Shown in pieces: positions 1 to 5,053 of a stretch of 5,053 bases of DNA. Made by a program: the position numbers and the translations under genes. Positions within the stretch are counted from its first letter, which is position 1, and every line of letters starts with the position of its first letter. Location of the stretch: assembly GCA_000437255.1 (NCBI GenBank), contig FR899057.1:1-5053 (forward strand), given 5' to 3'. A model generated the notes under the pieces. That model was not told where the DNA came from, did no database searches, and worked only from the letters and a program-made list of their open reading frames with translations. This stretch comes from Ruminococcus sp. CAG:403 (lineage in GTDB: Bacteria > Bacillota > Clostridia > Oscillospirales > Ruminococcaceae).

Positions 1-3000
1 GCGACAGCTGAGAATCCGAAGCTGTTTCTTCATACAGCAATTCGGCAGAAACCAATTCGTTTTGCTGAATCTGCCGATAAATAGTGGTCGGTGCCCAGCG
101 GTAAAAGAAAACGGTTCCCGTTACATTCAGCAAGCAAACGCCAACCACAATCCACTTTAAAACAACAACAGCCTTCTTCTGTTTCTTGTGCTGGTTTTTT
201 TCCGGAACCAGCAAGGGAATTCGATGCATGGCACAGCGGCATCCCTGACAGAATTTTGCTTTACGGGGCACTGCACGACCGCACTGCGGACAGTGACTGT
301 TATACAGATACCGCTTTCGAATGCGGAAAATTTCTGCCACCAATAGCAGCAGAACCAGCACGCTGCATCCGATTGCAGCCACCCAAAGCCACTGATGGGT
401 TACATTCTTTGCCGTTTCATCCTGTCCGGCACGGTATTGCAACTCAAATGTACCGTCTCCATTGCGGTCTACCTTTAAAACGGTCTTTCCGGATGCATCG
501 GTATTGGTTGCAATGAGCGTATCTTTCGTGACAGGAATGTCCTGGAAGCTTCTCAGATCGGAGTAAGCACCATCGGCATCTGCAAAGCCAATTTCATAGT
601 TCAGATTTCCGCTGGCACGCCCCTGCAAGCAGATTTCATAGGCGATATCATCCCGCAGACGCAGGACTTTGATTTCGTTGTTTTCGCCGTCAAATCCAAG
701 TGTTCCGAAGGAGGTACGCAGATGTTTGTCACCGTCTGCGGAACTGAGCACTTCCCCGTTGTACCGCACCACTACATCGACCAAATCTTTTGCCCTACGA
801 GACTTGGAGGATTTGGAGCTGGATTCCACTGGGTCTGATTCTAATGTTAAGTTGCTGAGCGGCGTTATGGTTCCGGCAGAGGAAGCCATGCAATTCGCAT
901 AGGTGCTTTCCACCTGCATGCCGTCTTCCTCCTGCTGCTGTGCATCGGGGGCCTGCTCCGTGTCTGCATCCGCATCAGAAATGCGAATGTACTGATACGT
1001 CTCACCGCCTACCTGCCGGGCAATGTCGTCAAAAATAGGCTGCACATCTGATAAGCTGGAGATTTCATAATGATACCCGGTGGTGGCAATGGCATTCATC
1101 AAACTGCGACAGCTTCCGATGTCTGCATCGCCGTTCTCGTGGAAGAAACCAAGGGAATAAATGATGATCGAATCATCCTTTAGCTGATTGGCTTGCCGAA
1201 TGATGGGGCTGTTGAAATCACCGTCATCATCCGGGCCGTCACAAGGTGCGCCGTCGCTCATCATTACCATGATTTTTTGTACGGCGTTTGTCTGGTCTTC
1301 CAAAATGGAGGCAGCAGTTTCCATCCCCTCATACATATTGGTTCCGCCGCCGCTTTCAATTTCACGGATTGCTTCTTTTAAAGCCTCCCGGTCATTGCTG
1401 GCTTTCAGCAGAATGCTGCTGCTCGTCTGATAGGTAATCAGGCTGATTCGGGTATTGGGATTGGCATCCAGTACCGTATCCACAAATGCCAGCGAAGCAT
1501 CTCTTGTCTCCTGAATCGGGGTACCATTCATGCTGCCGGAGTGATCCAGCACCAAGGTGACTTCCTGTGCCGGTGCCCCAAAGTTCGTGGGGATTTTTCC
1601 TTCTGCCTGGTAAGCGTCTACCTTCTGTCCAGCTGCATTGTCATTGATCAGAATGGAAACCTGCTTGGTCAGTCCGCTGTTGTTCAAATCGGTCAGATAT
1701 GCCACATAAACACCAGCCGGCAAGTCCGGCAGTGTGTAGCTGTCCCCTGTTACATCTTCCTCCACCACGTCTTTTCCATCGCTGTTCCGGTACAGAACCA
1801 GGTGGTAATTCTGATACGGCTGGTTCAGGTTGTCGTAGACCTTCAGCGTTGCATTGGGAAGCAGGGAGTAGTCATAGCAATTCTTTATGCCGACCTGATC
1901 CAAAGCATCAATGACACACTCCAGCTGCCCATCGGTCAGCGGTGTGGCAGTTCGCTTGTTGGTTTGCTCCTGCGCATCGGCATTCATTTCCAGTGCCTGC
2001 TGTTCCACCAGCATCCGGAAGGTTTCAAAATTAGAGGTACTGGTCAAACCGCTTGTCATGTAAAAATAAAGATTTCCGATCTGTTCTGTGGTCAGAGCTT
2101 CTGTCCCATTCACACCGGTTGCCATCAGGTAAGCGGCATGGGAGACAATGGTTGCACCATGGTGACAGTCTGTTGTGCCATCCACAAAGTTTTTTGCATC
2201 CGTCAGGGAAGAACCGGTCGGTGCCTTTGCATTTCGAACGACATTCTCCCAGTCACAGGAATTGTTAAACTTCTGATCGTCTGCCCAATCCTCTGCAAAT
2301 TCGGCAAAGGAGTCCGCCAGTCCTTCGGAAATTGCCAGCTGCACCGACTTTTGCCGTCTGTCCCGAGAGGAATAATTTCCATTCGTCAAGTTGCTCAGGC
2401 TATTTACCACACCGTGTGTATACTCATGCGCCATGACGTTTTGCTCACTGGCATAGGTGGGCTTCTTGGAATCGCTTCGCTGCCCAACTGCCATGAAATC
2501 GGTTCCGTACATCGCCGCATTATCCACCAGGCTTTGAGAAGACATCTTTTGAATATTGACCACAATGGTTAAGCTGGCATTGGGATCATTGGTAATGCCG
2601 TCCCGCTGAAAGGCACGCTGATAGTAGTCATAAATTGTTTGCAGATTGGCGAGTGCATCGACACCGCTTGTATCCGGTTTCTGTGACTTCGGATTCCATT
2701 CAATCAGCTTCATGTCCTTTGTATCATCTTTCATATTCTTGGCAGTGGCACGGTAAGTGGTCATATTCCGATCCGTATCCTTCAGCAGATACTTCTTATC
2801 GGAGTCCTTCCAGAAATCCAACTGCTGCGTCTGCTGCTGCCCCTGCAAGGACTGCTGGTGCAGCATTTCATATTCGATCTGGTCGTAGTCTGCCTTTATG
2901 TCTCCGGTGCTGACATCCACAAACAATGTAGTAAACGGAAGCACCGCATCCTGTTCGGAAACTGCAAACGCATACCCCACACAGGGATCTCCCTGCTCCA

Positions 3001-3706
3001 GAAAGAAAATCTTTTTGCCCAGACTCTTAAACGTGCAGGCATCCGGGGAAAGCTGATAGTTGCTCTTGATGTACTTTTCTGCATACTCCCGTGCATCATA
3101 TTCCCCCATGCCGGTCGCAGTCTCTACACCATCCAGCTGCGCATGCGTTCCGGATACAGAACGCACTTCTCCAGAGGCATTGACAGTCATCCGCAGCTCA
3201 TACCCGTAAACCTCTACACCGTTATAATACTGCTGCATCGTATACGTACCGGTATAGGCATTCGACTGCACGGACGCAAACCGATACTCCTCCTGCGCAT
3301 GATAAAGCCCCAGCGCATTCTGCATCTCACACAGCGTATCCAGTGCATCGTCTTCATCGGCAATGATGTACTTCTCCTTGCGGCTGCTGTTCGGGGACGG
3401 CGTATAGTGAATGGTTCCGTCCTGCTGCGACTGCCGCTGTGCCCTTCGGATGGCGTTCAATTCCTTTTGCAAAGCAGCCTCTTCCGGTGTCTGTGCGGAA
3501 GCCATTCCGGAAGCCGCAATCGGTTTCCCAAACAGCGTATAAGCGCAGACCCCATCGGTTGCAAGCGCTGCCACCAGGGAAAGCAACAGCAACCCGGTCA
3601 GGAACCGCATCCGGCGGCGTGGCTTTTTGTACAGCTTCCCTACAGCCATACTCGGTTTTGGGGGCGGATTCTGCCCCTGCATTTGTAACTTTTTCTTTTT
3701 CTGCAA
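1..3706 (-). CDS. Membrane-anchored M4 metallopeptidase-VWA-zinc ribbon fusion protein (3' end beyond window)
   Basis: One open frame of at least 1235 codons runs off the left edge without a stop. Order from the TTG start: basic, proline-containing tail (1-34, KKPRRRMR); hydrophobic segment (36-50) with a possible signal-peptidase site after VCA55; FTP/PepSY-like propeptide (about 135-265); Gln-rich linker (283-296); M4 peptidase (about 345-585) with HEYTH at 427-431; beta-rich linker (about 618-690); VWA domain (about 714-900) with DxSxS at 721-725; beta-rich tail with DRNGDG at 1080-1085; transmembrane helix (1106-1124); zinc ribbon (1139-1156); second helix (about 1180-1201). M4 enzymes are normally secreted zinc endopeptidases that cut peptide bonds beside hydrophobic residues. 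I infer a cell-surface protease held in the membrane, with the VWA domain binding a partner or matrix ligand. The gene follows the LAL regulator on the same strand but has its own promoter. Domain calls are strong; function and substrate are unknown. Confidence 0.93.
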   Translation of the reverse strand, partial: MQKKKKLQMQGQNPPPKPSMAVGKLYKKPRRRMRFLTGLLLLSLVAALATDGVCAYTLFGKPIAASGMASAQTPEEAALQKELNAIRRAQRQSQQDGTIHYTPSPNSSRKEKYIIADEDDALDTLCEMQNALGLYHAQEEYRFASVQSNAYTGTYTMQQYYNGVEVYGYELRMTVNASGEVRSVSGTHAQLDGVETATGMGEYDAREYAEKYIKSNYQLSPDACTFKSLGKKIFFLEQGDPCVGYAFAVSEQDAVLPFTTLFVDVSTGDIKADYDQIEYEMLHQQSLQGQQQTQQLDFWKDSDKKYLLKDTDRNMTTYRATAKNMKDDTKDMKLIEWNPKSQKPDTSGVDALANLQTIYDYYQRAFQRDGITNDPNASLTIVVNIQKMSSQSLVDNAAMYGTDFMAVGQRSDSKKPTYASEQNVMAHEYTHGVVNSLSNLTNGNYSSRDRRQKSVQLAISEGLADSFAEFAEDWADDQKFNNSCDWENVVRNAKAPTGSSLTDAKNFVDGTTDCHHGATIVSHAAYLMATGVNGTEALTTEQIGNLYFYMTSGLTSTSNFETFRMLVEQQALEMNADAQEQTNKRTATPLTDGQLECVIDALDQVGIKNCYDYSLLPNATLKVYDNLNQPYQNYHLVLYRNSDGKDVVEEDVTGDSYTLPDLPAGVYVAYLTDLNNSGLTKQVSILINDNAAGQKVDAYQAEGKIPTNFGAPAQEVTLVLDHSGSMNGTPIQETRDASLAFVDTVLDANPNTRISLITYQTSSSILLKASNDREALKEAIREIESGGGTNMYEGMETAASILEDQTNAVQKIMVMMSDGAPCDGPDDDGDFNSPIIRQANQLKDDSIIIYSLGFFHENGDADIGSCRSLMNAIATTGYHYEISSLSDVQPIFDDIARQVGGETYQYIRISDADADTEQAPDAQQQEEDGMQVESTYANCMASSAGTITPLSNLTLESDPVESSSKSSKSRRAKDLVDVVVRYNGEVLSSADGDKHLRTSFGTLGFDGENNEIKVLRLRDDIAYEICLQGRASGNLNYEIGFADADGAYSDLRSFQDIPVTKDTLIATNTDASGKTVLKVDRNGDGTFELQYRAGQDETAKNVTHQWLWVAAIGCSVLVLLLLVAEIFRIRKRYLYNSHCPQCGRAVPRKAKFCQGCRCAMHRIPLLVPEKNQHKKQKKAVVVLKWIVVGVCLLNVTGTVFFYRWAPTTIYRQIQQNELVSAELLYEETASDSQLS
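101..391 (-). other. Transmembrane helix - zinc ribbon - transmembrane helix module
   Basis: Residues 1106-1202. A first hydrophobic helix (WLWVAAIGCSVLVLLLLVA) is followed by the basic stretch RIRKRY, then CPQC (1139-1142), ten residues, and CQGC (1153-1156): a CxxC-x10-CxxC zinc ribbon. A KKQKK stretch then leads into a second hydrophobic helix (VVVLKWIVVGVCLLNVTGTVFF). By the positive-inside rule the ribbon is cytoplasmic, and the residues after about 1203 (YRWAPTTIYRQ onward) are outside. Standalone proteins of the form zinc ribbon, helix, extracytoplasmic domain are common in Firmicutes, so this looks like such a module joined to the end of a peptidase-VWA protein. The final domain is cut by the window edge. 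Confidence 0.85.
1007..1567 (-). other. von Willebrand factor A domain with intact MIDAS
   Basis: Residues about 714-900. The metal-ion-dependent adhesion site is complete: DHSGS at 721-725 (Asp721, Ser723, Ser725), Thr789 in GGGTN, and Asp818 in MMSDG. Alternating beta strands (TLVLD, RISLITY, KIMVMMSD, IIIYSLGFF) and amphipathic helices fit the Rossmann-like VWA fold. An acidic loop, DGPDDDGD (823-830), follows the last MIDAS aspartate. VWA domains bind protein partners through a divalent cation. Here the domain lies on the same predicted side of the membrane as the peptidase and could position it on a substrate or surface; that role is inference. Confidence 0.93.
1952..2674 (-). other. Peptidase M4 (thermolysin-type) catalytic domain
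   Basis: Residues about 345-585. HEYTH (427-431) supplies two zinc-binding histidines and the catalytic Glu428. ISEGLAD supplies the third zinc ligand Glu461 and the conserved Asp465, matching NEAISD of thermolysin. The stretch CHHGATIVSHAAYLM aligns with GVHINSGI..AAYLI, placing His515 at the catalytic His231 position. NAAMYG (396-401) matches the NAFWNG substrate-binding region. Two departures are seen. There are 29 residues between the second zinc His and the zinc Glu, against 19 in thermolysin. Gly510 sits where thermolysin has Asp226. The zinc ligands, catalytic Glu and catalytic His are intact, so activity is likely. Confidence 0.88.
2912..3304 (-). other. FTP/PepSY-like propeptide region of the M4 protein
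   Basis: Residues about 135-265. The stretch YYNGVEVYGYELRMTVNASG (160-179) has the look of the fungalysin/thermolysin propeptide (FTP) motif: an aromatic pair, NGV, a G-x-E/L pattern, then a beta hairpin. It is followed by a PepSY-like region ending in LFVDVSTGDI. In M4 enzymes this propeptide acts as an intramolecular chaperone and inhibitor and is cut off on maturation. Its presence suggests the enzyme is made as a zymogen. The boundaries are approximate. Confidence 0.75.
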
Positions 3707-3717
3707 TTCTCCTCACC
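3704..3717 (-). promoter_or_regulatory. Ribosome binding site and TTG start of the M4-VWA gene
   Basis: The minus strand reads GGTGAGGAG (3717-3709), two bases, then TTG (3706). The GGTGA part lies six bases from the TTG. An in-frame TGA at 3715-3713 rules out any start further upstream. The in-frame ATG codons at 3682 and 3649 have no Shine-Dalgarno sequence at a usable distance, and a GGGGC/GCCCC stem (3677-3661) lies between them. TTG at 3706 is therefore preferred. The next choice is ATG 3682, which would shorten the protein by 8 residues. Confidence 0.72.
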
Positions 3718-3750
3718 CTTTCCCGTTCTATGACGGAAGACTTTGCCCTT

Positions 3751-3779
3751 ATTATACCACATTCCCCATAAAATGACAA
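3751..3779 (-). promoter_or_regulatory. Sigma-A-type promoter with extended -10
   Basis: On the minus strand a -35 box TTGTCA (3779-3774) is separated by exactly 17 bases from a perfect -10 box TATAAT (3756-3751). The -10 is preceded by TGG, giving the extended -10 form TGnTATAAT. Transcription would start near 3744, leaving a leader of about 38 bases before the TTG start at 3706. The site lies just past the terminator of the upstream regulator gene, so the protease gene is predicted to be its own transcription unit. Confidence 0.88.
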
Positions 3780-3796
3780 TGTTTATGCCAGCATTT

Positions 3797-3831
3797 GAAA
3801 AAAAGAAATCCGCAGGTGGGTTCCTGCGGAT
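3797..3831 (-). terminator. Intrinsic terminator of the LAL regulator gene
   Basis: On the minus strand a perfect 9-bp stem, ATCCGCAGG / CCTGCGGAT (3831-3823 and 3816-3808), closes a 6-base loop. It is followed directly by TTCTTTTTTTC (3807-3797). It begins about 30 bases after the TAA of the regulator gene. A GC-rich stem plus a U-tract is the standard rho-independent form. Confidence 0.94.
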
Positions 3832-3862
3832 GGTTTCAGCCGAATCGTTTGACGGCTTGCTT

Positions 3863-5053
3863 TTATAGTAAATTTAAGTTTCGAGCTGCCAGCAGCGCTT
3901 CGGATTTGTTGGATGCTTGCAGCTTTCGATAATTTTCCTGTGCATGGTACTTCACCGTACGAGGATTCATATGCAGTGCCTCTGCTATTTTGGTGATGGA
4001 CAGCCCGTCTGCCTGCAACCGCAAAATCTGAAGTGCCATTTCAGAAAAGTTTGGAATTTCTGCAAATTGGTGCCCCAGATAAACCGGATAGCGCCTTGCC
4101 ATCTTTGCTGTTTCCGTATACAGCTTTTCCAGCCACTGTACCTCGATTTTCTCATCCTCCGCACACATCCGCTTCACCTTTTCCAGCAGCTCCAGTGCAG
4201 CGGCACCTTCCTCACTGACGATTCGGATGAAGTGGTACGAACCGATTTCCCGCAGCGTTTGCAGGAAATCCTCCTGCCAGGCAACGCCGAGCCGGCTTCT
4301 CACAATGGCAGTCAGCACGCCAACCTCCATCCGAATATACCGGCGGTCATTGACTTCCGCATAGAATTTGATCTTTTCCAGTAGGGCAAACGCCTGCTTG
4401 TATAACCCGGCGGCAATCTGGCACCGTACCTTGGTCAAATACCGGTAGCGATCCAAGGTATCAAACTCCTTGTTTTCATCGGGAGCCTGTTCCATCCATG
4501 CTTCTATGGTCTGGGTATCTCCTTCATAGAGCGCAATCCGGCAGCGCAGGGCTTCTAGATTGGACAAAATCTGTACTATTTGCTCTTTTTCCACTTTTGT
4601 CTGAAAGCTGTACAGCAGTTCCTTTGCCGTTTGGCTGTTTCCGTCTGAGAGATACAGCCGTACCTGTACGCCAACTGCTGCAAATGCAATCTCCAGTCTT
4701 CCGTCTGCCTCTGTCTCCAGCTGTGCCTTGGAGAGATGCGACAGCACTTCATAGGGATCCTCTCCTTTTTCATAGAGACTTTCTCCCAGCGCCGCATGAA
4801 CCAATCCTTTTCCGTAGTGTCCCAATACCCGTTCCACAAGCTTTCCAATGGTAGCGGCAAGTTCCCGATCCCGCTTGCTCCAGTGACAAAAGTCCTTTCC
4901 GCCATTCATGGTCGAGGGAAGGTTACTGGTCACCGAAAGTTCCGGCATGTGAACCCCGTGTTCAAACATCAGCGCCGGAATCTTTTGCAGGATTTCCAGC
5001 AGTCCGGCACTGCCACGATGCGGCAGGGAGATATCCAGGTACGCCAGCTGGGC
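3863..5053 (-). CDS. LuxR/MalT-like (LAL family) transcriptional regulator, C-terminal part (5' end beyond window)
   Basis: The frame is open from the right edge to a TAA at 3865-3863, giving 396 residues with no start in the window. The first ATG, at 4969, is internal, because the same frame continues upstream as AYLDISLPHRGSAGLLEIL. The last 60 or so residues form a LuxR-type helix-turn-helix: ALQILRLQADGLSITKIAEAL, then the recognition helix region NPRTVKYHAQENYRKL, then KSEALLAARNLNLL. The preceding roughly 270 residues are helical and repeat-like, as in the TPR-like sensing region of MalT-type regulators. Family members usually carry an N-terminal nucleotide-binding ATPase domain and total roughly 800-900 residues, so about half is missing here. 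It would be a cytoplasmic, ligand- and ATP-dependent transcription activator. The ligand and targets are unknown. It is terminated before the downstream protease gene, which could be a target by adjacency only. Confidence 0.93.
   Translation of the reverse strand, partial: AQLAYLDISLPHRGSAGLLEILQKIPALMFEHGVHMPELSVTSNLPSTMNGGKDFCHWSKRDRELAATIGKLVERVLGHYGKGLVHAALGESLYEKGEDPYEVLSHLSKAQLETEADGRLEIAFAAVGVQVRLYLSDGNSQTAKELLYSFQTKVEKEQIVQILSNLEALRCRIALYEGDTQTIEAWMEQAPDENKEFDTLDRYRYLTKVRCQIAAGLYKQAFALLEKIKFYAEVNDRRYIRMEVGVLTAIVRSRLGVAWQEDFLQTLREIGSYHFIRIVSEEGAAALELLEKVKRMCAEDEKIEVQWLEKLYTETAKMARRYPVYLGHQFAEIPNFSEMALQILRLQADGLSITKIAEALHMNPRTVKYHAQENYRKLQASNKSEALLAARNLNLL

Noticed and set aside
91..516. 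141-codon plus-strand frame
   Set aside because: It is antisense to the transmembrane-zinc ribbon module, which has clear CxxC pairs and hydrophobic helices in the minus frame.
1541..2572. 343-codon open frame on the plus strand
   Set aside because: It lies codon-on-codon opposite the M4-VWA gene. It stays open because the sense gene rarely uses TTA, CTA or TCA. Its Cys/Ile/His-rich translation shows no recognisable domain and it has no ribosome site.
2820..2860. CTG/CAG-rich tract as a possible microsatellite
   Set aside because: It encodes the Gln-rich linker (residues 283-296) between propeptide and peptidase and is interrupted by other codons, so it is not a simple repeat.
2858..3688. 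276-codon open frame on the plus strand
   Set aside because: It is in the same antisense register as the 1541-2572 frame and opposite the propeptide region of the real gene, with no family resemblance or start signal.
3354..3779. 141-codon minus-strand frame starting at ATG 3779
   Set aside because: Its ATG falls inside the -35 box of the promoter, upstream of the predicted transcript start, and it overlaps the M4-VWA gene in another frame. The translation is shadow-like.
3838..3857. AGCCG...CGGCT inverted repeat after the regulator stop
   Set aside because: It has only 5 base pairs with a 10-base loop and no T-tract. The stem at 3808-3831 is the convincing terminator.
3863..4969. A complete 368-residue regulator starting at ATG 4969
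   Set aside because: The frame continues upstream of 4969 to the window edge with family-like sequence (YLDISLPHRGSAGLLEIL), and no ribosome site precedes that ATG, so it is internal.

Overview
The window holds two genes on the minus strand, both cut by the window edges. Every long plus-strand reading frame is a shadow of them. Base composition is near 50% GC. Gram-positive style signals (a TTG start, a strong GGTGAGGAG ribosome site, an extended -10 promoter) and the protein families point to a Clostridia-type Firmicute, probably a gut Ruminococcaceae/Oscillospiraceae relative. The taxonomy is inferred from style, not from a marker gene.

Right part (5053 down to 3863): the C-terminal 396 codons of a MalT/LAL-type transcription regulator. 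It has a helical-repeat signal-sensing region and a C-terminal LuxR-type helix-turn-helix. Its start and N-terminal ATPase lie beyond base 5053. It ends at a TAA and is followed within about 30 bases by a clear intrinsic terminator (3797-3831).

Intergenic part (3862 down to 3707): the terminator is followed by a near-consensus sigma-A promoter (TTGTCA, 17 bp, TGnTATAAT; 3751-3779), a short leader and a ribosome site in front of a TTG codon at 3706. The downstream gene therefore has its own promoter.

Left part (3706 down to 1): one uninterrupted frame of at least 1235 codons running off the left edge. It encodes a large, probably membrane-anchored surface protein. In order it has a basic N-terminal tail and hydrophobic segment, an FTP/PepSY-like propeptide, an M4 (thermolysin-type) zinc peptidase with HEYTH, a beta-rich linker, a von Willebrand factor A domain with a complete MIDAS motif, a beta-rich VWA-associated region, a transmembrane helix, a four-cysteine zinc ribbon, a second transmembrane helix, and the start of a further domain. 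Because this frame has no stop in the window and begins with TTG, an ATG-to-stop search misses it entirely. It is the main item of interest.

How the two relate is inferred only from adjacency and shared orientation. The LAL regulator could control the protease gene, but nothing in the sequence proves it. No tRNA, rRNA, CRISPR array, insertion sequence or long repeat was seen.
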